Source: Syntrophales bacterium (GTDB lineage: Bacteria > Desulfobacterota > Syntrophia > Syntrophales > PHBD01). Taken from it: DNA of 64,000 nucleotides. Of this stretch, positions 51,564-60,994 are shown piece after piece. The position numbers were made by a program, and so were the translations under genes. Location: the NCBI GenBank assembly GCA_035363115.1, contig DAOSEM010000001.1, positions 620,001 to 684,000 of the forward strand, read 5' to 3'. Positions within the stretch are counted from its first letter, which is position 1, and every line of letters begins with the position of its first letter. The notes below the pieces were generated by a model, which worked only from the letters and a program-made list of their open reading frames with translations, did not search any database and had not been told where the DNA came from.

Positions 51564-51701
51564 ATGAAGAAAACATTAAGGAATACAACAAATAAGAAGC
51601 GGAAAAGGACCCACGGTTTCCGGGCTCGGATGTCCACCCGGGGGGGCCGTCAAGTCCTGAGCAGGAGGAGAGCCAAGGGCAGGAAGCGCCTGGCGGTGTG
51701 A
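51564..51701 (+). CDS. rpmH: 50S ribosomal protein L34
   Basis: 45 residues from the ATG at 51564. KKRKRTHGFRARMSTRGG and RRRAKGRKRL are diagnostic of L34. The upstream extension of the frame is not coding. The N-terminal ten residues (MKKTLRNTTN) are slightly divergent from the usual MKRTFQPSN. Start of the conserved rpmH-rnpA-yidD-yidC-jag-mnmE block. Confidence 0.97.
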   Translation: MKKTLRNTTNKKRKRTHGFRARMSTRGGRQVLSRRRAKGRKRLAV

Positions 51702-51763
51702 CACCGGAATCGGACGAGGAGAGCGGGGTGGCGGAGCCCGGCGGGTGAAATCATCCGCAGAGC

Positions 51764-52111
51764 ATGACCAGACAAACCTTTCGCAGAACCGAGCGGATCC
51801 GCAAAAAAAAAGAGTACGATGCCATCTATCGTCACGGGATTCGCCGCCACTCGGCCCACTTCACCGTCATCACTGTACGTTGTTCCTCCGGTGTCAGCAG
51901 GCTGGGACTCACCGTCAGCCGGAAAGTTGGAAATGCGGTCAAACGAAACCGCATCAAACGGCTCTTGAGAGAATTTTTCAGGCTCAACCGATCCGGATTT
52001 CCAGTTCCCTTAGACATTGTTATCATTCCGAAGCGGAACCTGCCACCGCTGACGTTTGCCGATGTGGCCGGAGAACTGGAAAGTCTGCTGATTTCGAGAA
52101 CTGATGTCTGA
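51764..52111 (+). CDS. rnpA: Ribonuclease P protein component
   Basis: 115 residues, expected length. GLTVSRKVGNAVKRNRIKRLLRE is the RNR box of RnpA and basic residues are abundant. It binds the RNase P RNA and helps process tRNA 5' ends. Its stop overlaps the yidD start by eight bases, as commonly seen. The RNA subunit gene is not in the window. Confidence 0.97.
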   Translation: MTRQTFRRTERIRKKKEYDAIYRHGIRRHSAHFTVITVRCSSGVSRLGLTVSRKVGNAVKRNRIKRLLREFFRLNRSGFPVPLDIVIIPKRNLPPLTFADVAGELESLLISRTDV

Positions 52112-52340
52112 CCGTCCAATCAGGGACCTGCTGGCAAAGGTTTTGATCCTGGCCATCCGGTTCTACCAGGCTGCCATTTCACCCTTCCTGGCTCCTTCTT
52201 GCCGTTTCCACCCGAGCTGTTCCGAGTACGCCCGTACGGCTATCGAGCGGTATGGGCCGTTTCGCGGACTCTGGCTCGGCCTGAAGAGGCTGGCCCGTTG
52301 CCATCCGTTTCATCCAGGCGGGTTTGATCCCGTCCGGTAA
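52104..52340 (+). CDS. yidD: Membrane protein insertion efficiency factor YidD
   Basis: 78 residues. RFYQAAISPFLAPSCRFHPSCSEYA is the characteristic YidD block, ending in HPFHPGGFDPV. It assists YidC-dependent insertion of inner-membrane proteins and is bound to the membrane by an amphipathic helix. It follows rnpA with an overlap and lies 21 bases before yidC. Confidence 0.97.
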   Translation: MSDRPIRDLLAKVLILAIRFYQAAISPFLAPSCRFHPSCSEYARTAIERYGPFRGLWLGLKRLARCHPFHPGGFDPVR

Positions 52341-52361
52341 CAGCCCATCGAGAGGCCGATC

Positions 52362-53990
52362 ATGGACAAGAAAACCATCCTTGCGATTGTCTTATCCGTT
52401 CTGGTAGTTCTCATCTACCAGATATTTTTCATGAAACCGCCCGCCAAGACGACGGGGGCACCGGCGGCGACCAAGCAGGAAACCCCGACGGCAGGCAAGA
52501 CGACGGGGACAGCCCCCTCCGCCGCTGTCTCGGCTTCAGCAGCTCCGGCCGCACCGGCAATGGCCTCTCCGCCGCCGGCAGCCGTGCCGGAAAAAGACGT
52601 GCGCATCGAAACCCTCCTCTATACGGCGGTTTTCTCAACCCGGGGAGCAACGCTCAAGTCCCTGAAATTGAAGGGATATCGTGAAACGATCCAGCAGGAT
52701 TCCCCACTCGTCGAGATGGTGGACGTGAAGACGGGGATGCCGCGTCCCCTGACGATGACGTTTCCGGAATCGGATTTGAGTGTGCCGGGGGAAAGTCCCT
52801 TTGAGGTCAGCACTACGTCCCTGGACCTGACTGCCGCCCAGGAAAGCCGATCCCTGACCTTCAGCGTGACCTATCCGGGGGAGATCCGCATCGACAAGAC
52901 CTTCACGTTCCATCCGACGAAGTATGTCATCGACCTGGAGGTGAAGACGACCAACCTGTCGGGGCGTCCCCTCAACCAGAACGGGTCCCTCAACTGGACC
53001 CAGTACGTGGATCCAAAAGCGGAAACGGACAGCTACACGCACCTGGGACCCATCACCATGGTGGGCAAGAGCGTGGAGTTGCAGGAAATCAAGAAGATCG
53101 AGACCACCAAGCTTCTGGGACCCAACATCGCCTGGACGGGATTTGAGAACAAGTACTTCATCGCCGCCATGGTACCGCAGAACCCGTCCCTGTCCTCCGT
53201 GTCGCTCGGCAAGGACGGGCGGGACATGACGACGGTAAGCCTCCGGGGACCCAAGAACCTCATTCCCCCCGGGCAGGCGGGCTACTTTCTCTACAGTCTG
53301 TTTCTGGGTCCCAAGGACCACGGGCTCTTGAAGGCGCAGGGCGTCGGGCTCGAGGATGCGGTGGATTTCGGATCATGGCTGAAATGGCTGGCCATGCCGC
53401 TCCTGTGGGTCCTGAACTTCATCTACAAGTACCTCCCCAATTACGGAATCGCCATCATCGTGCTCACGCTCATCATCAAGATCATCTTCTGGCCGCTGGG
53501 GAACATCAGTTACCGGTCCATGAAGGAGATGCAGAAGCTGCAGCCCAAGATGAAGGAAATCCAGGAGAAGTTCAAGAACGACCGGCAGCGCCTCAGCCAG
53601 GAGACCATGGCTCTCTACAAGGCCCACAAGATCAACCCCATGAGCGGCTGCCTGCCCATGCTCATCCAGATTCCCGTCTTTTTCGGGCTCTACAAGGCTC
53701 TGATGTATGCCATCGAACTGAGGCACTCGCCGCTCATCTGGTGGATCCAGGATCTGTCGGCGAAGGATCCCTATTACATTACCCCGGTCATCATGGGGGC
53801 GACCATGTGGCTGCAGCAGAAGATGACCCCCTCCACGGGAGACGCCATGCAGCAGAAAATCATGCTGTGGATGCCCGTGATCTTCACATTCCTGTTCCTG
53901 AACTTCCCTTCAGGCCTGGTCGTCTACTGGCTCTTCAACAACATCTTCAGCATCGGCCAGCAGTACTACATCAACAAGAAGGTCGCGTGA
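52362..53990 (+). CDS. yidC: Membrane protein insertase YidC
   Basis: 542 residues, Gram-negative type. A first membrane segment (residues 5-22), an Ala/Pro/Thr-rich linker, a large periplasmic domain (about 80-340), and the five-helix insertase core in the C-terminal part (LKWLAMPLLWVLNFIYKY onward), including the IKIIFWPLG and NPMSGCLPMLIQIPVF blocks. It inserts membrane proteins with or without SecYEG. An extra in-frame or antisense gene inside was not seen. Confidence 0.98.
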   Translation: MDKKTILAIVLSVLVVLIYQIFFMKPPAKTTGAPAATKQETPTAGKTTGTAPSAAVSASAAPAAPAMASPPPAAVPEKDVRIETLLYTAVFSTRGATLKSLKLKGYRETIQQDSPLVEMVDVKTGMPRPLTMTFPESDLSVPGESPFEVSTTSLDLTAAQESRSLTFSVTYPGEIRIDKTFTFHPTKYVIDLEVKTTNLSGRPLNQNGSLNWTQYVDPKAETDSYTHLGPITMVGKSVELQEIKKIETTKLLGPNIAWTGFENKYFIAAMVPQNPSLSSVSLGKDGRDMTTVSLRGPKNLIPPGQAGYFLYSLFLGPKDHGLLKAQGVGLEDAVDFGSWLKWLAMPLLWVLNFIYKYLPNYGIAIIVLTLIIKIIFWPLGNISYRSMKEMQKLQPKMKEIQEKFKNDRQRLSQETMALYKAHKINPMSGCLPMLIQIPVFFGLYKALMYAIELRHSPLIWWIQDLSAKDPYYITPVIMGATMWLQQKMTPSTGDAMQQKIMLWMPVIFTFLFLNFPSGLVVYWLFNNIFSIGQQYYINKKVA

Positions 53991-54004
53991 CGAGAGGTGT
54001 CCAT

Positions 54005-54904
54005 ATGGAAACACTCGAAATTGAAGCAAAAACCATCGACGAAGCGATCGAGAAGGCCTGCCGGGAATTCAGCGTACCCCGGGAAAAGCTGAACATCGAG
54101 ATCATCTCCGAGGGTGTGTCGGGATTCCTCGGGTTCGGGCAGAAGAAGGCGAAAATCAGGGCGGGCCTCCTGTCCATCGACCAGGCCCTGGAGGAGGTTC
54201 TCCTGGAAGAAGGGCCGGAAACACCGGCGGCCCGCAGGGAAAAACCCCGGGAGAAAGCGCGTGTCCGGGAGCCGGAGACCGCCGCCCCGCCGATGAAGGC
54301 GGTGGAGGTGGAGAAACCGCCCGCCCGCCAGGCACCTCCACCAGCGGAAAAACCGTCGGCCCGGCCGGCGCCCCCTGCCTTGGAAAGCCGGGAAGCGTTG
54401 CCGGTGAAGGCCCCGGTTGAATTCAATCCCGAGTTCGCGGAGAAAGCAAGGGAACTCCTCGTGGGAATCCTCGTCCGGATGGACCTGGAGTATCCCGTGG
54501 TCGTCGAAGAGACGGAGGACACGATCCGGCTCAACATTCAGGGCGAGTGCAGCGGCCTGCTCATCGGAAAGCATGGACAGAACCTGGATGCCATCCAGTA
54601 CATCGTCAACAAGGCCCTCCACAAAGGTAGCAACGGAGGCAAGCCCGTCGTCATCGATATCGAGGCCTACCGGAAGCGGCGGGAGGAGTCTCTGGTAACC
54701 CTGGCGGCGAAACTGGGCGAAAAGGTCAAGAAGACCCGGAAAGCCGTCACGGTCAGCAACATGAACGCCCACGACCGGCGGATCATTCACCTTGCCCTGC
54801 AGAACGATGCAGCCCTGGTAACGAAAAGCCGGGGCGAGGGGGAATACCGCAAGATCGTCATCATGCCTTCCCGGAAGGGCCGTCCCGTCCGGAACGAGGG
54901 CTGA
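54005..54904 (+). CDS. jag: RNA-binding protein Jag/KhpB
   Basis: 299 residues from the ATG at 54005 (GAGAGG site). The N-terminal Jag domain reads EIISEGVSGFLGFGQKKAKI; a long Pro/Ala/Glu-rich linker (about 70-140) follows; then a KH domain (GLLIGKHGQNLDAIQYI) and an R3H domain (NMNAHDRRIIHLALQ). It binds RNA and is linked to cell division and envelope assembly in other bacteria. It lies 14 bases after yidC. Confidence 0.95.
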   Translation: METLEIEAKTIDEAIEKACREFSVPREKLNIEIISEGVSGFLGFGQKKAKIRAGLLSIDQALEEVLLEEGPETPAARREKPREKARVREPETAAPPMKAVEVEKPPARQAPPPAEKPSARPAPPALESREALPVKAPVEFNPEFAEKARELLVGILVRMDLEYPVVVEETEDTIRLNIQGECSGLLIGKHGQNLDAIQYIVNKALHKGSNGGKPVVIDIEAYRKRREESLVTLAAKLGEKVKKTRKAVTVSNMNAHDRRIIHLALQNDAALVTKSRGEGEYRKIVIMPSRKGRPVRNEG

Positions 54905-54922
54905 CACACGGACGGGGCCGCC

Positions 54923-56299
54923 GTGTCTGAAACCGACACCATTGTCGCCGTCGCCACCCCGCCCGGGGTGGGTGCGATCGGGATCATACGGCTCAGCGGA
55001 CCGGACAGCCTGCCCGTGGCGAGACGTCTTTTCCAGCCGTCGAACCCCCGTATCGAGTGGACCAGCCATCGGATGCTGCACGGCCGCGTGTTTTCCGGTG
55101 CGGGAGATTTCCTCGACGAGGTCCTGCTCTGCTGGATGCAGGGCCCGCATTCCTTCTCCGGCGAAGATGCAGTTGAAATTTACTGCCACGGGGGGCCCGT
55201 CATCCTCCGGTCCGTCCTGTCGGAAGCGGTACATGCCGGGGCCCGGCCGGCGGAGCCGGGTGAGTTCACGAAGCGGGCTTTCCTGAATGGCCGTATGGAC
55301 TTGGCCCAGGCGGAGGCGGTGGCGGACATGATCGCCGCCCGGACCGAAGCGGCCCGGAAAGTCGCCGCATCCCAGCTGAAGGGGGAATTGTCCCGGCGGA
55401 TCGAATCCCTCCGGAACGGACTGATGGATGTCCTGGTCCACCTGGAGGTGGAGATCGATTTCAGCGACGAGGACCTGGCTCCGGTTCCGCCGGAGTCGCT
55501 GGCGGAGCGGGTGATGTCCCTCCGGGACGGGATCGGGGACCTGCTGGATACCTGGAACGAAGGCCGGCTATACCGGAGCGGAGCCTCCGTGGTCATCGCC
55601 GGGCGTTCCAACGTCGGGAAATCCAGCCTCCTCAACCGGCTCCTGGGGATGGAGCGGGCCATCGTGACCCCCACGCCGGGAACGACCCGGGACTTCATCG
55701 AAGAATGGATCTCTCTGGAGGGGATTCCCGTGAAACTGGCCGATACGGCCGGGATCCGGGACACGGAAGACCCGGCCGAACGGGAGGGCATCCGGAGGGT
55801 CTGGGAACGGATCTCCGCCGCCGACCGGGTGATCGTGCTCCTGGACGGAAGCGAGGCCCTGACCGCGGAGGACCGCCGGATCACCGGAGAGGTGGGCAGC
55901 CGGAAGGGCTTTCCCGTGATCAACAAAGCGGACCTGACACCCGTCATCGATACGGAGGAGGTGCGGGCGCTGTTTGACGGGCAGGCGCCCCTGTGGATTT
56001 CGGCGAAACGGGGTGATGGAATTCCGGAGTTGATGAAATCCCTTCACCGTTTCCTCCTGCAGGGTGGCGGTGCCGTGTCTTTGGAGGGACTCCTGTCGAA
56101 CGCCCGCCACAAGGCCGCCCTGGAGGGCGCCCAGTACTTTCTCTCCCAGGCCGTATCGGGCCTCGCGGCGGGGTGCTCGCCCGAGGTTGCCGCCTGCGAT
56201 ATCCAGGACGCTCTGGACCGGATGGGTGACATCGTGGGCAAGACAACGGCGGAGCAGGTCCTGGAGCGGATTTTTTCCACGTTCTGCATCGGAAAATAG
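54923..56299 (+). CDS. mnmE: tRNA modification GTPase MnmE
   Basis: 458 residues, GTG start. The N-terminal tetrahydrofolate-binding domain begins IVAVATPPGVGAIGIIRLSG; the G domain has GRSNVGKSSLLN, GTTRDF, DTAGIRD and a NKAD motif; the protein ends in FCIGK, the conserved cyclopropane-like Cys tail. With MnmG it makes 5-carboxymethylaminomethyluridine at tRNA wobble position 34. Last gene of the yidC block. Confidence 0.98.
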   Translation: MSETDTIVAVATPPGVGAIGIIRLSGPDSLPVARRLFQPSNPRIEWTSHRMLHGRVFSGAGDFLDEVLLCWMQGPHSFSGEDAVEIYCHGGPVILRSVLSEAVHAGARPAEPGEFTKRAFLNGRMDLAQAEAVADMIAARTEAARKVAASQLKGELSRRIESLRNGLMDVLVHLEVEIDFSDEDLAPVPPESLAERVMSLRDGIGDLLDTWNEGRLYRSGASVVIAGRSNVGKSSLLNRLLGMERAIVTPTPGTTRDFIEEWISLEGIPVKLADTAGIRDTEDPAEREGIRRVWERISAADRVIVLLDGSEALTAEDRRITGEVGSRKGFPVINKADLTPVIDTEEVRALFDGQAPLWISAKRGDGIPELMKSLHRFLLQGGGAVSLEGLLSNARHKAALEGAQYFLSQAVSGLAAGCSPEVAACDIQDALDRMGDIVGKTTAEQVLERIFSTFCIGK

Positions 56300-56363
56300 A
56301 ATCGCCCCTCATGACGGCGGGAGAGGGAATATTCAGAAAAAGGGCAGGAAAGGAGATCCGGAA

Positions 56364-56720
56364 ATGACCCTGGACCGGACACAGAATCACGAGGAGGACC
56401 ACGTTCACCTGGAGCTGGACCAGGTTATTCAATTCATCAGCGGTTCCTATTCGCTGACCGGGGAGGGCCGGATGCCCTTCAAGGGGCGGGAAGTTCTCTA
56501 TGCCGTCGGGGTCGCCATGCTGGACCGGTCGTGCTGCGGGAGCGGAGGATGCCGATTCCTGAAGGTTCCCGGATACCTTCTCCGCTGGCAGTACCGGACC
56601 GGAGAGGACGGGCGGCCGGTCAGCCGGGTCGAGCCGATACAGGACGAGGCCGAGCGGATGGAGATCCGGAGGCTCCTGGAGCAGCAATTTCCTTATTCCC
56701 AAGTCAACTTTTCTTCCTGA
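56364..56720 (+). CDS. Small protein of unknown function with CCxSGGC motif
   Basis: 118 residues from the ATG at 56364 (AGGAG site). The notable feature is DRSCCGSGGCRF near residues 54-65, three Cys that could bind metal or a cluster. The rest is charged, with no signal or membrane segment. I recognise no family. It follows mnmE after 64 bases and precedes a weak hairpin terminator, so it may be cotranscribed with the yidC block. Confidence 0.75.
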   Translation: MTLDRTQNHEEDHVHLELDQVIQFISGSYSLTGEGRMPFKGREVLYAVGVAMLDRSCCGSGGCRFLKVPGYLLRWQYRTGEDGRPVSRVEPIQDEAERMEIRRLLEQQFPYSQVNFSS

Positions 56721-56722
56721 AG

Positions 56723-56748
56723 GCCGCCGCTCATCCCGGCGGCGAATT
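56723..56748 (+). terminator. Weak intrinsic terminator
   Basis: GCCGCCG (56723-56729) pairs with CGGCGGC (56737-56743), a seven-base loop, then GAATTTGC. The U-tract is poor. Confidence 0.38.
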
Positions 56749-56850
56749 TGCTGTCCGGCATCACGGGATACCGGACGTGACGGATATTTCCCGGCGGGAC
56801 ATTACAATCCTGTCTCCCTTGAAAGAAACAGTGGGGGTGTGTTAGGGTCC

Positions 56851-57693
56851 ATGACCACGATGAAAGAGGAAAGACCATTGGAGTCCCTTCAAGACACGGC
56901 GCGCAACCTGCGCATCCGAATCCTGCGCATGCTCCATGAGGCGAAATCGGGGCACACGGGAGGTTCCCTTTCCGCGGCGGACATCATCACCGCCCTGTAT
57001 TTCCATGTCATGAGACACCGTCCGGACGATCCGGAATGGCCGGGCCGGGACCGTTTCATCCTTTCCAAGGGACACGCCGCGCCGGCGCTTTATACCGCCC
57101 TGGCCATGGCGGGTTATTTCGACGAGGGCCTTCTGGCCACCCTTCGCAAGGTCCACAGTTGCCTGCAGGGGCATCCGAACGCCCGCTGCACGCCCGGTGT
57201 GGATGCCACCTCCGGCTCCCTGGGGCAGGGGCTCTCGGTGGCCAACGGAATCGCCCTGGGGCTGCGCCTCGACGGAAACGAGTCTTCCGTTTACGTGCTC
57301 ATGGGGGATGGCGAGGTACAGGAGGGGCAGGTCTGGGAGGCCGCCATGACGGCGGCGCACCGGCGCCTCGGAAAGGTGCTGGCGATCGTCGACAACAACG
57401 GGCTGCAGATCGACGGGTTCGTGAAGGACGTGAAAGGGGTCGAGCCGCTGGCCGACAAGTGGAGCTCTTTCGGGTGGGATGTCCGGGTCGTGGACGGCCA
57501 CGATTTCGGTTCCCTGCTCCCGGTCCTTGAATCGGTAAAGGAAAAACCCCTCGTGGACGTACCGACCATGGTGATCGCGCGGACCGTGAAGGGCAAGGGG
57601 GTCTCCATCTTCGAGAATCAGGCAAAATACCACGGCGTGGCGCCCTCCGACGACGAGCTGGCGCGGGCGCTTCAGGAACTGGGGGCGGCATGA
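56851..57693 (+). CDS. Transketolase, N-terminal (thiamine-binding) subunit
   Basis: 280 residues. Thiamine pyrophosphate binding is shown by GDGEVQEGQVWEAA and by NNGLQIDGF; HTGGSLSAADII and SKGHAAPALY complete the N-half signatures. In many anaerobes transketolase is split into this chain and a C-terminal chain, which is the next gene. It moves two-carbon units between sugar phosphates in the pentose phosphate cycle. The start could be 56851 or the next ATG at 56860. Confidence 0.93.
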   Translation: MTTMKEERPLESLQDTARNLRIRILRMLHEAKSGHTGGSLSAADIITALYFHVMRHRPDDPEWPGRDRFILSKGHAAPALYTALAMAGYFDEGLLATLRKVHSCLQGHPNARCTPGVDATSGSLGQGLSVANGIALGLRLDGNESSVYVLMGDGEVQEGQVWEAAMTAAHRRLGKVLAIVDNNGLQIDGFVKDVKGVEPLADKWSSFGWDVRVVDGHDFGSLLPVLESVKEKPLVDVPTMVIARTVKGKGVSIFENQAKYHGVAPSDDELARALQELGAA

Positions 57694-58631
57694 CGGAAAC
57701 CCTGGGTATACGGGAAGCCTACGGCGAGGCCCTGGTGGAACTGGGGCGGGAGAACCGGAACATCGTTGTCCTGGACGCGGATCTTTCCGGATCCACCATG
57801 ACGAAGCTCTTCGCCCGGGAGTACCCTGAGCGTTTCTTCGACATGGGGGTGGCGGAGCAGGACATGATGGGAACCGCCGCCGGGCTCGCCTTGGCGGGGA
57901 AGACCGCCTTTGCCAGCACCTTCGCCGTCTTTGCCACCGGGCGTGCCTGGGAGCAGGTCCGCCAGGCCATTGCGTACCCGCAGCTCAACGTAAAGATTGT
58001 GGCCAGCCATGGCGGCGTTTCCGTCGGAGAAGACGGGGCGAGCCACCAGATGACGGAAGATCTCGCCCTCATGCGGGCCATGCCGAACATGCGAGTCATC
58101 GTGCCCGCCGACGCTCACGAGACGAGAGCAATCATCCGGCTGGTCGCCGAAACCCCGGGGCCGTTCTATGTGCGGACCTCCCGGATGAAATTCCCCGTGA
58201 TCTACAAACCCGACGTATCCTTCCGGCTCGGCCGGGGGGATGTGCTTCGCCCAGGCTCGGATGTCTCGATCATCGCCTGCGGCTACATGGTACATCCCGC
58301 ACTGCAGGCGGCGGATGCTCTCCAGGCGAAGGGAATATCCGCCCGGGTCGTGAACATGCCGACCCTCAAACCGGTCGACGAGGAACTGATCCTGGCCTGC
58401 GCCCGGGAGACGAAGGGCATCGTCACCGCCGAGGAGCATTCCATCATCGGCGGCCTGGGAAGCGCCGTCTGCGAGGTTCTCTGCGAGAGCAGGCCGGCAC
58501 CGGTCCGGCGCGTCGGGGTGAGGGACCAGTTCTGCTCGTCCGGCAGGGCGGACGATCTTTTCGAGGAGTATGGACTGACGGCCGGGAATATCGTCCGGAC
58601 CGTGGAGGACATGCTCCGGACCTCGCCCTGA
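57690..58631 (+). CDS. Transketolase, C-terminal (pyrimidine-binding) subunit
   Basis: 313 residues, starting in a 4-base overlap with the N-subunit. It contains the conserved Glu region MGVAEQDMMGTAAGLALAG, the SHGGVSVGEDGASHQ block and a transketolase C domain (LRPGSDVSIIACGYMVHPAL). Together with the N-subunit it forms one active site at the dimer interface. No other sugar-phosphate gene is nearby. The following 97 bases hold a weak hairpin (58657-58674). Confidence 0.94.
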   Translation: MTETLGIREAYGEALVELGRENRNIVVLDADLSGSTMTKLFAREYPERFFDMGVAEQDMMGTAAGLALAGKTAFASTFAVFATGRAWEQVRQAIAYPQLNVKIVASHGGVSVGEDGASHQMTEDLALMRAMPNMRVIVPADAHETRAIIRLVAETPGPFYVRTSRMKFPVIYKPDVSFRLGRGDVLRPGSDVSIIACGYMVHPALQAADALQAKGISARVVNMPTLKPVDEELILACARETKGIVTAEEHSIIGGLGSAVCEVLCESRPAPVRRVGVRDQFCSSGRADDLFEEYGLTAGNIVRTVEDMLRTSP

Positions 58632-58728
58632 TTCCCGGAATCTGCCCCTGCTGTCCGGGGATCCAAGAATCCCCTTGATTCTCCCTTTCCGTTGTGGGAA
58701 ATTCCCATCCTGTCCAAGGGGGAAAACC

Positions 58729-59817
58729 ATGACCAATACCAGCATTCATCCGTCTGTCCGCCAACGTGTTTTCAGGCTCCTTCCCGTTTTTGTCCCGGCC
58801 TTTTTCATCTGTCTTGCCCTGTCGGGATGCGCCACCAAGGTCCGGGTGAACATGCTGCAGCCCGCAGCGTATCACCAGGCGTCGCTGACCAAGGCGGTGG
58901 CCGTCGTTCCGTTCGGCGGTCCCGACGGCACCGGCTTCGCCGCCGAGATCGAAGGGGTCCTGGCCAGCATCAACATCGACGACCGGCCCTATTTCTCCCT
59001 GGTGGACCGCCAGTCCCTCAACCGGATCATCAGCGAGCAGAAGTTTTCCCAGAGCGGGCTGGTGGATCCGAACACCGCCGCCAAACTGGGGCGCATGGTA
59101 GGGGCGCAGGGGATCTATACAGGGACGGTGACGGCATCGGACGTGAAAGAACAGCGATACCGGGAGCAGCGCCGGGAGTGCATCGAGCGGGAGGCGAAAA
59201 AGAAGGACGCGGGCTTTTTCGATGTGCCCAAGTGCCTGAAGTACCGTAACTACAACGTAAATTGCCTGAAGCGGGACGTGACGTTCGCCGTCACGCCCAA
59301 GCTGATTGACGTATCGACGGGTCGCGTCCTCTATTCCCGGAACCTGGGCGGCTCGACCAGCTCGTCCGGCTGCTCCGATGGAGCGCAGCCCAAGGGCGGG
59401 GACGAACTCCTGGAACAGGTGAAGGGCACGGCGAGGGCTCAGTTCCGCAAGGATGTGGCTCCCTTCTATGTGACCGTGGAGATCGCGCTCATGGACATGA
59501 CCGATGGAATCGCCACCGCGGAGCCCAAGGATGCCCTCAAGAGGGGGGTCGAGTACGCCGGCCGGGGCCGGCTGGACGCGGCCTGCGAGATCTGGGGAGC
59601 GGCGCGGATCCAGGCCCCCACATCGCCGGCCCTGTTGTACAATCTGGGTGTCTGCGCGGAGAGCCGAGGCGACGCCGATGCCGCCCTGTCCCTGTACCGC
59701 CAGGCCGACAAGCTGCTCGGCAAGCCCGATGACGACATTACGGCGGCCCTGAACCGGGTGTCCGCGGTGATCAAGAACCGCATGAAACTGCAACAGCAGC
59801 TCCACCCGCAGGGTTGA
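58729..59817 (+). CDS. CsgG-like lipoprotein with C-terminal TPR
   Basis: 362 residues from the ATG at 58729 (AAGGGGG site). Lipobox LSGC near residue 33. SEQKFSQSGLVDPNTAAKLG and GAQGIYTGTVT are CsgG/Lpo-type repeats. The last 90 residues contain a TPR-like pair (ALLYNLGVCAESRGDADAAL). CsgG-type lipoproteins form secretion channels or activate synthases in the outer membrane. First of three related genes likely acting as one envelope complex. Confidence 0.82.
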   Translation: MTNTSIHPSVRQRVFRLLPVFVPAFFICLALSGCATKVRVNMLQPAAYHQASLTKAVAVVPFGGPDGTGFAAEIEGVLASINIDDRPYFSLVDRQSLNRIISEQKFSQSGLVDPNTAAKLGRMVGAQGIYTGTVTASDVKEQRYREQRRECIEREAKKKDAGFFDVPKCLKYRNYNVNCLKRDVTFAVTPKLIDVSTGRVLYSRNLGGSTSSSGCSDGAQPKGGDELLEQVKGTARAQFRKDVAPFYVTVEIALMDMTDGIATAEPKDALKRGVEYAGRGRLDAACEIWGAARIQAPTSPALLYNLGVCAESRGDADAALSLYRQADKLLGKPDDDITAALNRVSAVIKNRMKLQQQLHPQG

Positions 59818-59848
59818 TCCGGTTCGTTTGAGAGAGGAGGATGCAGGT

Positions 59849-60994
59849 ATGCGCTGTGTTCGTTGGTGGATGATTGGTTTCTGGATTCTTATGGTGTTCG
59901 CGGGGATGCATACCGATGCCGCCGCCCAGCAGAAATGCGTCTCTGCCGACGGGGAAGCGGTCGTCGTGAACAACGACCAGCCCTCGGCCCGGCTGGAGGC
60001 GATCGCCCGCGCCAAATGGGCCGCCATTGAGAAAACCGTCGGGGTTGACGTCAAGGCGTCGAGCTTCGTGTCCAACTTCACCCTGGTGGAAGACGTCATG
60101 AAGACGAAGGTCGGCGGCTCCGTCAAGAGCTTCAGGGTTCTCGGACAGAACCGCCAGGGGGAGACCCTGACGGTCACCATCAACGCCTGCATCGAACCGG
60201 CCAAGGCCCAGGAGGCCATCTCCTCCGAGCTGGCCCTGAACAACGGCATCGCCCTGTTTATCCCTGCCCGGAAGCCCTCCGCCAGGGGCGGGGACGAGTT
60301 CGAGGAGACGAATATTCTCTCCGAGAAGCTCATCGGCAAGCTGACGGAGCAGAACTTCAAGGTCATCGACGCGGCGCCTTCTGTTCCCTCGGATGCCGTG
60401 GCCATCGAGAGAATGGCGAAGAGCGGAAGCACCATGGCCGTCCGGAGCATGCTCTACAAATATCTGTCCAATGTCGTCGTCGTCGGAAAGATCGATTACA
60501 CGATCTCGACGAAGAAGGGTGAGGACATCGGCTACGGCCTGTCCATGCCCTTCAACAACGTGACGGTGCGCCTGACCTACCGGATGCTGGCGAAGAACAA
60601 CCGGACGGGGAACATGGAGATCCTGACGGCCGACGCCGTCTCCGGACGGGGCCTGGCGAACAACGTCGAGGACGCCGCCGCCCGCGGCATGGAAGACCTG
60701 GTGGAGAAACTGTCTCCGAAGGTGCTTGACACGGCGCACAAGTTCATCCGGGGAAGCGTCCGGAAAGTGCGCGTGAAGGTCAACGGCGTCAAGGACCTGG
60801 ACACGAACATCGAAGTGAAGGGGGCTCTTCAGAACACCGTATGGGTGACCGGCGTCGAGGAGAACGAGATGGGCGAGTTCACCGTCAGCTACCCGGAGAA
60901 TCCCCTGTACCTGGCCAACAGCCTTCGGCAGAAGGGGGACTTCGCCCTCGTGAACTTCACGCCCTATTCGCTGACCTTCAACTACCGCCGATGA
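59849..60994 (+). CDS. Secreted FlgT/CsgG-like envelope protein
   Basis: 381 residues from the ATG at 59849, with AGGAGG nine bases upstream. A signal peptide ends near ADAAAQ, residues 28-33, and is not of the lipoprotein type. Residues 35-110 resemble the N-terminal domain of FlgT (ARLEAIARAKWAAIEKTVGVDV onward); the middle may be CsgG-like. It overlaps the next gene by four bases. Probable periplasmic or outer-membrane partner of the two CsgG-like lipoproteins. Confidence 0.75.
   Translation: MRCVRWWMIGFWILMVFAGMHTDAAAQQKCVSADGEAVVVNNDQPSARLEAIARAKWAAIEKTVGVDVKASSFVSNFTLVEDVMKTKVGGSVKSFRVLGQNRQGETLTVTINACIEPAKAQEAISSELALNNGIALFIPARKPSARGGDEFEETNILSEKLIGKLTEQNFKVIDAAPSVPSDAVAIERMAKSGSTMAVRSMLYKYLSNVVVVGKIDYTISTKKGEDIGYGLSMPFNNVTVRLTYRMLAKNNRTGNMEILTADAVSGRGLANNVEDAAARGMEDLVEKLSPKVLDTAHKFIRGSVRKVRVKVNGVKDLDTNIEVKGALQNTVWVTGVEENEMGEFTVSYPENPLYLANSLRQKGDFALVNFTPYSLTFNYRR

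Noticed and set aside
58657..58674. Terminator after the transketolase pair
   Set aside because: GGGGAT/ATCCCC stem of only six pairs with a poor U-tract; too weak to call.
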